NCBI RefSeq assembly: GCF_014697545.1
Contig: NZ_JACJSA010000018.1
Span: forward strand, 1 to 64,000
Source: Oscillatoria sp. FACHB-1407
Lineage (GTDB): Bacteria > Cyanobacteriota > Cyanobacteriia > Elainellales > Elainellaceae
Direction of reading: 5' to 3'
DNA length: 64,000 nt
A program made the position numbers and the translations under genes. Shown piece after piece: positions 17,113 to 25,519 of the stretch. Within the stretch, counting starts at the first letter, position 1, and each line of letters opens with the position of its first letter. Below the pieces are notes generated by a model. That model was given only the letters and a program-made list of their open reading frames with translations, was not told where the DNA came from and searched no databases.

Positions 17113-18273
17113 ATGGACAAACCTTCATTTGCAAAACTTGCCCTCCAGGGTGCAACGGTTTTAACTCCATCTGGATGGTTCCCCGATGCTACAGTGCTCA
17201 TTGAGGATGGTCAGTTTGTCAGCATTGACCAGCAGACCAAACCCAGCGGTTACGTTGCGATCGATGTGACTGGATTCAACCTGCTACCGGGCATAGTCGA
17301 TATCCACGGGGATGCGTTTGAGCGGATGATTTGTCCTCGTCCCGGAGTCAACTTTCCCTTAGAGATGGCGATCGCCGAGAATGATCGCACGCTCCTATCA
17401 GCAGGTATCACCACTTTTTTCTACTCCGTAACAGATTCCTTTGAACCCGGTCTGAGGAGCCGAGACACCGTGCGGCGAGTCCTGGAGATTGTGTCGGATA
17501 AACAGACTGGATTGCAAGTGGATAGCCGAATTCATGTGCGCCATGAGCAAGCAAATACGGCTGACCACAAGGAATTATGTGACTGGTTAGAGCAGGGTAA
17601 GATTCAGTTGTTATCCCTCAACAACCACCTGCCTCCGGCAACGGATGATGAGACGCTGATCCGCTATACCAAAGGGCTACGACAACGGATCAAGTTGTCG
17701 GATGCTGAGATTCGATCGCTGATTGAAGCGGCAATGGAGCGGCAAGAAGAAGGGTTGCACCAGGTTGAACATCTGGTGAAGGTCGCTCACCAGAACCAAA
17801 TTCCCGTAGCCTCCCACGATGATGAAACCGAGGTAGATGTGGCGTTGAGCGCAAGGCGGGGAGTGGCGATCGCAGAGTTTCCGGCATCCATTCCTTTAGC
17901 AAAGCGATCGCAGGAGTACGGTGCAGCGGTGTTGATGGGTGCCCCTAACCTGGTGCGGGGTGGCTCCCATGTGGGCTACATGAGTGTGGCAGATGCGGTT
18001 CAGGCAGGTGTGGTAGATTGCCTCTGTTCCGATTATCACTATCCCTCGCTGTTTAACGCTCCATTTAAGTTGGCATTGGGGTTGATGTCCTTTGAGGCAG
18101 CGTGGAAACTGGTGTCTACCAACCCTGCAAAAGCCGCAGGTATTGGCGATCGCAAAGGTTCCATTGTCCCAGGTCTGGATGCAGATTTTCTGCTGGTCAA
18201 ACCCGATCGCTCACTGCCATCGGCGATCGCCTCCGTTTACATCAAAGGACAGGAGGTCGCCCGATATAGTTAA
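17113..18273 (+). CDS. second PhnM-like amidohydrolase
   Basis: A 386-residue PhnM paralogue. The fold landmarks are kept (LPGIVDIHGD, CPRPGVNFP, LLSAGITT, RIHVRHE, VASHDDET, EFPASIP, LMGAPNLVRGGSHVGY, CSDYHYPS). PhnM-specific segments differ: HTDN becomes HGDAFE, and the SLMDHTPGQRQF motif becomes SLNNHLPPATDD. It therefore belongs to the other PhnM branch, found in some phn loci, and may act on a different ribosyl phosphonate or a related triphosphate. It is placed after phnM but separated by 470 bp of heptamer arrays. Confidence 0.85.
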   Translation: MDKPSFAKLALQGATVLTPSGWFPDATVLIEDGQFVSIDQQTKPSGYVAIDVTGFNLLPGIVDIHGDAFERMICPRPGVNFPLEMAIAENDRTLLSAGITTFFYSVTDSFEPGLRSRDTVRRVLEIVSDKQTGLQVDSRIHVRHEQANTADHKELCDWLEQGKIQLLSLNNHLPPATDDETLIRYTKGLRQRIKLSDAEIRSLIEAAMERQEEGLHQVEHLVKVAHQNQIPVASHDDETEVDVALSARRGVAIAEFPASIPLAKRSQEYGAAVLMGAPNLVRGGSHVGYMSVADAVQAGVVDCLCSDYHYPSLFNAPFKLALGLMSFEAAWKLVSTNPAKAAGIGDRKGSIVPGLDADFLLVKPDRSLPSAIASVYIKGQEVARYS

Positions 18274-18284
18274 TCAAATGAAGG

Positions 18285-18923
18285 CTACTCTAATGCGTAG
18301 CTCACTTTAAATGCGCCATTTGCCCCCGGAGGAATGGTATCAATCCGCTCTAAACCAATATCTGACATGGTTTGTACACGCTCAACTACCGAATCGGTTA
18401 CTAAAATTTCCCAGGCTTTTGCCGTGTCTTCTCCCAATTTACTAGCGGCGTTGACCTCTGCTCCAAACACATCCTGTTCGCCGATGGTCAAAATCCTGCC
18501 GTAGCCAATGCCCACACATGGGAGAATTTTTTCAGCATCAATTTTGTCCTGGTTATAGGCTTTAGCCGTTCGCTGCATATCGATCGCACACTGTAATGCT
18601 TTAACGGGCTGACGAAAGAGGACTAGCATACTGTCGCCTTCCATCTTGATGAGGATACCGTCGTGTCTATCAATGCAGGGAGAAAAAATTCTTTGAGATT
18701 CGTAAATGATTTGCAGAAAATGAATAATGCCAAATTCTGCGACAAACCGCGAAAAACCCGACAAATCTGTAAACAACACTGCCCATTTTTCACCAAACAG
18801 ATCCCAAATTCGAGCATCAATCTGTTCCTTATCGGCTCCGGGGGTGAGGCGTTCTTCAATCAAGTCTGACAGCCGAGACAAATATCCACTGGGATAAATT
18901 TTTTGAAAGTATTGCACAGACAT
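18285..18923 (-). CDS. class III nucleotidyl cyclase-domain protein
   Basis: A 212-residue protein, essentially one adenylate/guanylate cyclase catalytic domain. The two metal aspartates are present (D53 in LFTDLSGFS and D97 in KMEGDSM), as are the base-selecting lysine K93 and the transition-state asparagine N158 (DVFGAEVNAASKL). The arginine normally four residues after that asparagine is a lysine (K162), so activity is uncertain. There is no receiver, PAS or membrane part. It runs against the phn genes and converges on the second PhnM-like gene, with 11 bp between stops. Confidence 0.82.
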   Translation of the reverse strand: MSVQYFQKIYPSGYLSRLSDLIEERLTPGADKEQIDARIWDLFGEKWAVLFTDLSGFSRFVAEFGIIHFLQIIYESQRIFSPCIDRHDGILIKMEGDSMLVLFRQPVKALQCAIDMQRTAKAYNQDKIDAEKILPCVGIGYGRILTIGEQDVFGAEVNAASKLGEDTAKAWEILVTDSVVERVQTMSDIGLERIDTIPPGANGAFKVSYALE

Positions 18924-18981
18924 ACATCAACTCTCACTCTAGTAAATCCATCATTCGCTGCTCAATGCATCCCACCCTGTT

Positions 18982-19572
18982 ATGTCTAGCCAATTTATCA
19001 TCTATGCCTGTCCGATTGGAGAACTTGCCCATCAGCTAGAGCAGTACTTTGATCACAGCCTGCGCCTATGTGGACGCAACACTGCCCACAACTACATGCC
19101 CCACTGCACCCTAACAGGCTTTTTTAGGGACGATGAAACGGCGATTCCTGTTTATTTGGAGGCGATCGCCCAATCCCTCAGGCAGGCTTCACCCCCTCCT
19201 GATCCCGTCATCACTATCACAGGGATGACCTTTCACCCTAACTGGCATGGGTTAGAGCTTCAGTCTGACTGGGTGAAACAGTTAATTCAGCAGGTTGCAC
19301 AACGGGTGGTTTCTCCAACGCGAGCGGAACCTCTCCGACTCAAGGATTGGTTACACCTCAGCCTCGCCTACGAATTTGCTCCAGAACATGCCGAAAAACT
19401 CACTCACCTGGCTCAAAGTTATGTTGATGTGCGATTACCCCAAAGGGGGAACTGCTTCGCACCGCCTGTGAACTGGGAGTTGCGCTTTTATCAGCGGCAT
19501 TTTGATCAGACCTGGATCTGTCATCGGGCTTGGTCAATGGTCAATGGTCAATGGTCAGTAGTTAATGGTTAA
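18982..19572 (+). CDS. 2H-superfamily cyclic phosphodiesterase, candidate PhnP substitute
   Basis: A 196-residue protein with the two 2H motifs, H-x-T (PHCTLTGFF, about residues 35-43) and H-x-S (LHLSLAYEF, about 129-137), characteristic of LigT/CPDase enzymes. Plant CPDase of this superfamily opens ADP-ribose 1'',2''-cyclic phosphate, the same ring chemistry that PhnP performs on 5-phosphoribosyl 1,2-cyclic phosphate. No metallo-beta-lactamase PhnP is present in this locus, so this gene is a plausible replacement (inference). Two oddities: a REP-like repeat is read in frame (19431-19466, giving RLPQRGNCFAPP), and the last 12 residues come from a heptamer array. Confidence 0.8.
   Translation: MSSQFIIYACPIGELAHQLEQYFDHSLRLCGRNTAHNYMPHCTLTGFFRDDETAIPVYLEAIAQSLRQASPPPDPVITITGMTFHPNWHGLELQSDWVKQLIQQVAQRVVSPTRAEPLRLKDWLHLSLAYEFAPEHAEKLTHLAQSYVDVRLPQRGNCFAPPVNWELRFYQRHFDQTWICHRAWSMVNGQWSVVNG
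19431..19466 (+). repeat. REP-like repeat E inserted in frame in 2H gene
   Basis: GCGATTACCCCAAAGGGGGA followed by ACTGCTTCGCACCGCC, same strand and near-identical to the phnG copy at 10079-10114, but read in a different frame. Confidence 0.78.
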
Positions 19573-19735
19573 TGGTCAATGGTCAATGGTCAGTAGTTGA
19601 TGGTCAATGGTCAGTAGTTAATGGTTAATGGTCAGTGGTTAATGGTTAATGGTCAATGGTTAATGGTTAATGGCCAATGGTTGATGGTCAATGGTTGATG
19701 GTTAATGGTTGATGGTCAATGGTTAATTGTTCAAT
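19530..19735 (+). repeat. heptanucleotide tandem array after 2H gene
   Basis: GGTCAAT, GGTTAAT, AGTTAAT, GGTTGAT and GGTCAGT heptamers. The first five or six are translated as the C-terminus of the 2H protein. Confidence 0.9.
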
Positions 19736-20004
19736 GAGTCATAGCAGTGAGCGGAATTCGGTACTGCTGATCCAATCTATGAATTTTGGAGGGCGTTTCG
19801 CGAAACGTCCGTACAGCATTAGTCAGTTTTTCAGAATCATACTTACATCCAGCAACGCCCAGACATCTATTGTTAACAGTTGATAGGACTAGGTTTAAGA
19901 CCTTAGTGCAACCTTTAGAACTGTGCTCTGTTAACCATTGACGATTGACTACTGACTACATAACTCAAACCTCAAAATTCACAACTCAAAACTCAAAAAT
20001 CCCT
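19736..20004. other. spacer with partial MITE B core hairpin
   Basis: A 270-bp spacer. It contains GGGCGTTTCGCGAAACGTCC at 19791-19810, the central palindrome of MITE family B without its terminal repeats, then a few heptamers at 19930-19960. An open frame starting at 19945 begins inside them and is not the real start of the next gene. Confidence 0.65.
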
Positions 20005-20550
20005 ATGACTTACTCTCTAGCAAAAATTTTAGACATCTTAACGGCAAAAGGTGGCGCACAGTATGGGCGTGAAGCCGTCAGCCAACTGGAACACGCACTG
20101 CAATGCGCTACATTAGCGGAATCTGCTAATCGCTCTGCCGAACTCATTTCTGCTTGTTTGCTACATGATCTGGGACACTTGATTCACGATTTGGGTGAAG
20201 ATGTTGCCGATCGCGGCATTGACGATCGCCACGAATATCGCGCCATTCCCGTGTTAGCAACACTCTTTAGCCCTGCGGTTACAGAGCCCATTCGTCTACA
20301 CGTCGAGGCAAAACGGTACTTGTGCGCCGTTGACCCCACCTACTGGGATTCGCTCTCCCCTGTTTCCAAACACAGCTTAGAGCTACAAGGTGGGGTGTTT
20401 TCACCGGAAGCAGCGGCACAGTTCATCCAACAGCCCTATGCTAAAGAAGCGGTGCAGTTGCGCGTGTGGGACGATCGCGCCAAAGTCCCCCAAGCGGCAA
20501 CCCCTGATCTGAACCATTTTGTCCCGATTCTCAACCGTTGCCTGTTATGA
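20005..20550 (+). CDS. PhnZ-like HD-domain diiron oxygenase
   Basis: A 181-residue HD-domain protein from ATG 20005. It aligns with PhnZ, the mixed-valent diiron oxygenase that cleaves 2-amino-1-hydroxyethylphosphonate, with a constant offset. Iron ligands are H30, H54, D55, H76, H99 and D156; substrate-contact residues are Y20, E23, H58 and K103. The motifs are QLEHALQC, LLHDLGH, HVEAKRYL, LELQGG and VWDD. Related HD proteins (TmpB, phosphonate-operon HDIG family) share this fold and chemistry. The usual hydroxylase partner PhnY is not in the window. The stop overlaps the next gene (ATGA). Confidence 0.88.
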   Translation: MTYSLAKILDILTAKGGAQYGREAVSQLEHALQCATLAESANRSAELISACLLHDLGHLIHDLGEDVADRGIDDRHEYRAIPVLATLFSPAVTEPIRLHVEAKRYLCAVDPTYWDSLSPVSKHSLELQGGVFSPEAAAQFIQQPYAKEAVQLRVWDDRAKVPQAATPDLNHFVPILNRCLL

Positions 20551-21008
20551 ATCTCGCCTATCGCACCGCAACCTCTGCCGATTTGCCTCTGCTGAACTTT
20601 CTCTACGCAGCGATGGACGACAAACCCCTATTGCCCAATGATCAGATTGCCGAGATTTTTGCGGCGATCGCCCAGGTTCCCAATTACAGCATCTATCTCG
20701 CTAGTCTGGCAGATGAGCCACACTCACACCCCATCGGCACATTTAGTTTGCTGGTAACACCAACGATGATGCACCGAGGATTTCATAGATCTGCCATTTT
20801 GGACTCAGTTACAGTTCACCCTGACTATCGCAATCAGGGTATCGGCAAAGCCATGATGCAAAAGGCATTACAACTCAGCAAAGAAGCAGGGTGTTACAAA
20901 GTGACCCTGTCCTCCAATGTAAAACGCGATCGCGCCCATGCCTTTTACGAATCGCTAGGATTCAAACAACATGGTTGGAGTTTTAGTTATCTGTTGTCAA
21001 ACCATTAG
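20547..21008 (+). CDS. GNAT N-acetyltransferase, PhnO-like context
   Basis: A 153-residue GNAT protein with the acetyl-CoA loop at VHPDYRNQGIGKAMM and the C-terminal AHAFYESLGF motif. The start ATG overlaps the stop of the PhnZ-like gene by four bases, so the two are translationally coupled. In E. coli the phn operon encodes the GNAT PhnO, which acetylates aminoalkylphosphonates. Position and size make a similar role plausible, but nothing in the sequence fixes the substrate. Confidence 0.85.
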   Translation: MNLAYRTATSADLPLLNFLYAAMDDKPLLPNDQIAEIFAAIAQVPNYSIYLASLADEPHSHPIGTFSLLVTPTMMHRGFHRSAILDSVTVHPDYRNQGIGKAMMQKALQLSKEAGCYKVTLSSNVKRDRAHAFYESLGFKQHGWSFSYLLSNH

Positions 21009-21009
21009 T

Positions 21010-21396
21010 TCCTAACCATTGTTTATTGTCATCGTAGAGTTAATCGTCAATTGTTCATCGTCAATCGTCAATTGTTTATAGCGTCAACCCTTGATCCCTC
21101 CCTTCTGACTCCTGCCTCCTAGCCATTGACCATCGACCATTGACCATTAACCATTAACCATTAACCCTTAACCACTGACCATTAACCATTGACCATCAAC
21201 CACTGACCATTAACCACTGACCATTGACCATCGACCATTAACCACTGACCATCGACCATCAACCATTGACGATTGACCCCTGACCACTGACCATTAACCA
21301 TTGACCATCAACCATTGACCATTAACCATCAACCATTGACCATTGACCATCGACCATTAACCACTGACCATTAACCATCAACCATTGACCCCTGCC
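21010..21396 (-). repeat. heptanucleotide tandem array, inverted, longest
   Basis: Nearly 390 bp of inverted heptamers (ATTGACC, ATTAACC, ACTGACC, ATCAACC, ATCGACC), purest between 21121 and 21390. It fills the entire spacer between the GNAT and HAD genes. Confidence 0.92.
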
Positions 21397-21414
21397 CCCT
21401 TCTCCCTCTTCCCT

Positions 21415-22110
21415 ATGCCTGATTACAAACCCATTACTCATATCATTTACGACTTAGATGGCTTATTACTGGATACAGAATTTATCCACGCCCAAGTCAA
21501 TCAAGCGATCGCCAGTCAATACGGCAAGGTGTTTGACACCTCCATTCAAAGCAAAGTAATCGGTCGCATGGCGGCAGACTCAGCCCGCATCATTATCGAC
21601 CTGTTAGAGTTGCCGTTGACCGTTGAGGAGTTTGTGACACAAAAAAATGCGCTCATTTACGATCGATATCCATTGGCGCGTCCCATGGCAGGTGCAATGG
21701 AGCTAACGCAACACTTTCACCAGCACGGCATTCCTCAAGCGATCGCCTCTAGCTCAACTCAACGCCCCTTTCAAGCCAAGACCACTCATCATCGGGAGTG
21801 GATGAGCCTATTTCAGTGTGTGATTTTGAGTGATGATCCTGCATCACCCAGAGGCAAACCTGCACCCGACTGTTTTCTTGTTGCCGCCGAAAGACTGGGC
21901 ACAACCCCTGATCAGTGTTTAGTATTTGAGGACTCGATCGCTGGAGTCACTGCTGCAAAACGGGCTGGAATGTCGGTAGTGGCGGTGCCTGCGCCTTACG
22001 TTGATCGTGGTCTATTGCAGGAAGCAGATGAAATTTTCACTTCCCTCGCCGAGTTTCAACCCGAACCCTGGCATTTGCCGTCCAAACACTTCATGCCCTC
22101 AGCCCTATGA
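21415..22110 (+). CDS. HAD-superfamily phosphatase
   Basis: A 231-residue HAD hydrolase from ATG 21415; upstream codons lie in the heptamer array. Motif I is YDLDGLLLDTE, motif II is IASSSTQ, motif III is RGKPAPDCF and motif IV is VFEDSIAG, with a helical cap after motif I. It resembles GS1/beta-phosphoglucomutase-type sugar-phosphate phosphatases and lacks the Lys-bearing motif of phosphonatase PhnX. In this locus a ribose-phosphate intermediate is a possible substrate (inference). It overlaps the methyltransferase start by four bases. Confidence 0.87.
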   Translation: MPDYKPITHIIYDLDGLLLDTEFIHAQVNQAIASQYGKVFDTSIQSKVIGRMAADSARIIIDLLELPLTVEEFVTQKNALIYDRYPLARPMAGAMELTQHFHQHGIPQAIASSSTQRPFQAKTTHHREWMSLFQCVILSDDPASPRGKPAPDCFLVAAERLGTTPDQCLVFEDSIAGVTAAKRAGMSVVAVPAPYVDRGLLQEADEIFTSLAEFQPEPWHLPSKHFMPSAL

Positions 22111-22751
22111 CCCAACAAGTTGAAAGTCAGATAGAAGCAACCGTCCGACAGCAATATAACCAACTGGCAAAACGGTATGATCGCCGCTGGCGACAATATA
22201 TCAACAACACGCTGATATTCTTCAAAGACTGGATGCGCCTTGCTCCTGATGCGATCGCCCTCGACATCGCCTGTGGTACAGGGGAGTTAGAGCGTTTATT
22301 GCTAACTCAAAACCCACACCAACCAATCACAGGCATCGATATTTCTAATGAAATGTTGATCCAGGCACACCAGAAATTGAGCCGTTTTCCCAATGTAACC
22401 TTTCAAGTTGCAACGGCGCGATCGCTGCCATTTCAAGATCACCAATTTGATGCTGTTTTCTCAGCCAATGCATTTCATTACTTTGACCAACCCAACCTGG
22501 CGTTAAGAGAGATGCAACGAGTCTTGAAACCTGACGGTAGATTGTTACTCCTCGACTGGTGCCGCGACTCCTGGACGTGTCAATTGTGCGATCGGGTGTT
22601 ACAGTGGCTAGACCCGGCACACAAACAGTGTTACACCCAGGCAGAACTTCATCACTTGCTGACCTCAAATCAGTTTCACATTGTGCGATCGCAAAAGGTG
22701 CGATTTGGATTGATTTGGGAGTTAATGGCGGTTGAGGCAGTGATTGGTTAA
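22107..22751 (+). CDS. class I SAM-dependent methyltransferase
   Basis: A 214-residue Rossmann-type methyltransferase of the Methyltransf_11/UbiE-like group: motif I LDIACGTGELERLL, acidic loop TGIDIS, motif II FDAVFSANAFHYF and motif III LKPDGRLLLLDW. The substrate is unknown. Coupling to the HAD gene (ATGA overlap) and its place at the end of the phn gene series suggest a link to phosphonate metabolism or to a product of it. This is context only. Confidence 0.85.
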   Translation: MTQQVESQIEATVRQQYNQLAKRYDRRWRQYINNTLIFFKDWMRLAPDAIALDIACGTGELERLLLTQNPHQPITGIDISNEMLIQAHQKLSRFPNVTFQVATARSLPFQDHQFDAVFSANAFHYFDQPNLALREMQRVLKPDGRLLLLDWCRDSWTCQLCDRVLQWLDPAHKQCYTQAELHHLLTSNQFHIVRSQKVRFGLIWELMAVEAVIG

Positions 22752-22981
22752 TGGTCAGTGGTCAAGGGTCAATCGTCAATCGTCAATCGTCAAGGGTCAG
22801 TGGTTAGGGGTCAAGTGCCGGAAGTCAGGAGGAAGGGGTCAAGGATTGATGGCGATGAACAATGGACGATGAACCACTGACGATGAACAATGGACAATGG
22901 ACATATGGACTCTATAGTAGGCAACGATTAGTGGTTAATGGTTTAGGGCTTACGCACTTGAAGCCTAAACTTTTTGCTCCC

Positions 22982-23180
22982 CTTGCCTGCCTTAAACAGG
23001 CCACTCTTCACACAGATCTCTGCTTTCTTCCAAGGCATGGTTGTTTCAAGCGTGTGAGAACCAGGCATTGGGGGAGACTCCCCCAAACCCCCTAGCAGAA
23101 GGTGTTTCGGTTCACCCAAAGACGCGCTTCGCATCGGTTCCAAGTGCGGGTGTTTCTGGTTGGGCCAAGCCCCTTATCAA
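22982..23180 (+). repeat. dispersed repeat, copy 2 (partner at 5222-5412)
   Basis: The second copy of the repeat described at 5222-5412, same orientation. Both copies share a hairpin of G5/C5 type and the CGCGCTTCGCATCGGTTCC segment. The left flank TTACGCACTTGAAGCCT (22951) also matches 9595-9610. Confidence 0.8.
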
Positions 23181-23189
23181 AGGCTCAAA

Positions 23190-23375
23190 GTTCCCCAACC
23201 ATTAACCATCAACCATTGACTATTGACCATTAACCATCAACCATTGACCATCAACCATCAACCATTGACCATCAACCATTAACCATTGACCATTAACCAT
23301 TAACCATTGACCATTGACCATTAACCATTGACCATTGACCATCAACCATTGACCATTGACCATTAACCATCAACG
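23190..23375 (-). repeat. heptanucleotide tandem array, inverted, next to phnE
   Basis: ATTGACC, ATTAACC and ATCAACC heptamers ending six bases before the phnE stop codon (minus strand). Confidence 0.9.
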
Positions 23376-23380
23376 ATTCA

Positions 23381-24208
23381 CTAAACCAACTTTTGGCGAA
23401 TCTTGGCAGAAACCGTATCAATGATGGAAACCGACACAATCAGGATGATGAGAATCGCGCAGACTTGAGGATATTTGAACGACCGGAAGCTCTGATAGAG
23501 CGAAACGCCGATTCCGCCTGCACCAACAATTCCCAACACAGAAGCGGATCGGACATTTGCCTCAAAGCGATAGAGCGTGAAGGATGTCCACAACGGTAAC
23601 ACTTGAGGAATCACCCCAAAAACAATTTCCTGTAACTTACTGGCTCCTGTTGCCCGAATGCCTTCGACCTGCCCCGGTTCGATCGCCTCGATCGCCTCAG
23701 AAAACAGTTTCCCAAGCGTTCCAGCCGTGTGAACGAACAGAGCCAACACCCCAGCAAAGGGTCCCAGACCCACTGCAACCACAAAGATCAACGCAAAAAC
23801 AACTTCATTGATCGCTCGCATCGCATCGAGAATTCGCCGGATCGGAAACACAATCCAGTTAGGGCAAATATTTTCAGATGCCAGGATTGCCAGCGGCACA
23901 CCCACGATCGCCGCTAACAACGTACCCCAGATCCCCATCGAAATCGTCTCCATCGTGTCTTGCAGATAGAGCCGCCAATTATTGAAATTCGGGGGGAAAT
24001 AGCGAGTGATATATTCCACCATGTTGCCGCTACCCTCAGCCAGTTCACCAAAGCTCAGATCGCTCTTGATACCGGAATAGATCAACAGGGCGATCGCCGC
24101 AATCAGATAGACAATGCGAATGGGGGTGATCAGCTTCTCCTCCCGGTCTAGCATCTCTTTGACCGTCAGGGAGGTAGTTGGGGATGTTAAGGCAGATTTA
24201 TCTGACAT
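23381..24208 (-). CDS. phnE: phosphonate ABC transporter permease PhnE
   Basis: A permease of about 275 residues with six hydrophobic segments and the binding-protein-dependent permease loop (EAIEAIEPGQVEGIRATGAS), followed by GIVGAGGIGVSL. PhnE forms the membrane channel for phosphonates energised by PhnC. The start is uncertain. I take Met at 24208 (MSDKSALT), which fits the family; an ATG at 24301 would add 31 poorly conserved residues. Neither has a good ribosome-binding site. It is the last gene of the phnC-D-E unit and runs into a heptamer array. Confidence 0.93.
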   Translation of the reverse strand: MSDKSALTSPTTSLTVKEMLDREEKLITPIRIVYLIAAIALLIYSGIKSDLSFGELAEGSGNMVEYITRYFPPNFNNWRLYLQDTMETISMGIWGTLLAAIVGVPLAILASENICPNWIVFPIRRILDAMRAINEVVFALIFVVAVGLGPFAGVLALFVHTAGTLGKLFSEAIEAIEPGQVEGIRATGASKLQEIVFGVIPQVLPLWTSFTLYRFEANVRSASVLGIVGAGGIGVSLYQSFRSFKYPQVCAILIILIVSVSIIDTVSAKIRQKLV

Positions 24209-24384
24209 GGTTTTAGACAACGGGTCGAATGCAATCAATGAATCGATTTCATTGGATCTTGAATTTCTGTTAGGAAAGCCAATGGTCATTGCCATGTTCA
24301 ATGAACAGCTGACTAATGACCATTGACTACCACTACCAACTATCGAGCGTGAACACCGAGAGATGGATGCTTCAGCAAAGACAA

Positions 24385-25437
24385 TTACTGCAATGCTTCT
24401 AGCTTCTGATTGAGTTCATCCAGTTGGGTTTGCTTGTCAGCTTCGCTCAGGTTTGCGTCATTCTGCACTTCCAGAATGTCCTTTGCGATTTCTAACTCAC
24501 GAATGGTATTCCATTGGGAGTCTTCTGCTTCAACAAACTTAGACCAACCCAGAGGTTCCAGAACCGCTGCATCTGTGTAGCTGTAGAAGAAAGTGCGGAT
24601 TTCTTCTTTGAGGCAGTCGGGCAGATCATTGCGGTAAGCGATCGGATCACTGGGGATGATGGGGGAAGTCCAGATGATCTGAACTTTTTCGCGTGCAGCT
24701 GGATCAGATTCCTCCAATCGCAACAACGATTCACTGTTGTTTGTAGCAACATCCACCTGATTGTTTGCAACCGCTTGAGCCGTTGCTTCATGGCTACCTG
24801 AGAACAGCAATTCTTCAAAAGCTTCGTTGGGGTTAACACCGTTCTTAGCGAAGACGTAGTAGGTGGGAACCAGGAAGCCAGAAGTGGATTCGGGGTCGTT
24901 GAAAGCAAAGGTCAGATCAGCCGCATTTTGAATGACGTACTGGTCGCCATCTCCCTTTTCAACGTCAATATTTTGCAGGATGGGGTTATCGACGTTTGTG
25001 ATCAGGTGGGAGTAGTAGCCCTGAGTGCCATCAGCGTTAACGGTTTGAGCAAATACTTCAGCATTAGACCGCTCTGCTGCCTCGATGTAAGCCTTGCCAC
25101 CATACCAGGCGATTTGCAATTTGCCTGCGCCCATGGCTTCGATCACACCTGCGTAGTCTGTGGCATAAAAACCAGTCACAGGGCGACCGATTTCAGCTTC
25201 CATTGCATCCAGGAAAGGTTCCCAGAGGGGCTTTAGATTTTCCTGAGATTCAGTTGAGATAATGCCAAACTCAATTTCAGGAATTTCTGCTGCACAAGCT
25301 GCACCTTCAGCCGCAGGGCTAGCGGAATCAGCCGAACTCGTTTCCTGAGATGGCGCAGTGCAGCTAGCCAACAAGCCTGCCGTCATCAAAGCAACCGTTG
25401 CTGTAGCAGTCGATTTTGTGAACAGTTTTTTCAACAT
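24385..25437 (-). CDS. phnD: phosphonate-binding lipoprotein PhnD
   Basis: The start is ATG 25437, with GAGGGA six bases upstream; a longer frame from 25473 is unlikely. A lipoprotein signal peptide ends at LLASC (Cys26). The mature part is a type II periplasmic binding protein of the PhnD family: FGIISTES, FYATDYAGVIEAM, IAWYGGKAYIEA, FNDPESTSGFLVP, FSGSHEA, VDVATNN and IPSDPIAYR. It captures phosphonate outside the inner membrane and hands it to PhnE/PhnC. The C-terminus is a charged predicted coiled coil. It lies between phnC and phnE. Confidence 0.94.
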   Translation of the reverse strand: MLKKLFTKSTATATVALMTAGLLASCTAPSQETSSADSASPAAEGAACAAEIPEIEFGIISTESQENLKPLWEPFLDAMEAEIGRPVTGFYATDYAGVIEAMGAGKLQIAWYGGKAYIEAAERSNAEVFAQTVNADGTQGYYSHLITNVDNPILQNIDVEKGDGDQYVIQNAADLTFAFNDPESTSGFLVPTYYVFAKNGVNPNEAFEELLFSGSHEATAQAVANNQVDVATNNSESLLRLEESDPAAREKVQIIWTSPIIPSDPIAYRNDLPDCLKEEIRTFFYSYTDAAVLEPLGWSKFVEAEDSQWNTIRELEIAKDILEVQNDANLSEADKQTQLDELNQKLEALQ

Positions 25438-25519
25438 AGCGTTCCCTCGTGAATAACTGAGACGAATAACCAACGTTGTGTGAGAAATACGAACGCTTTA
25501 GCTCGTGTAAAGCAACGCT

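Larger units (their letters stand above)
22752..23380. other. repeat-filled spacer between convergent phn arms
   Basis: A 630-bp spacer between the methyltransferase and phnE. It holds forward heptamers (22752-22800), degenerate ones (22850-22940), the second copy of the large dispersed repeat (22982-23180), and inverted heptamers (23190-23375). Short open frames here follow the repeats and are not genes. Confidence 0.8.

Noticed and set aside
21010-21396. CRISPR-like array
   Set aside because: Contiguous heptamers without unique spacers; no cas genes in the window.
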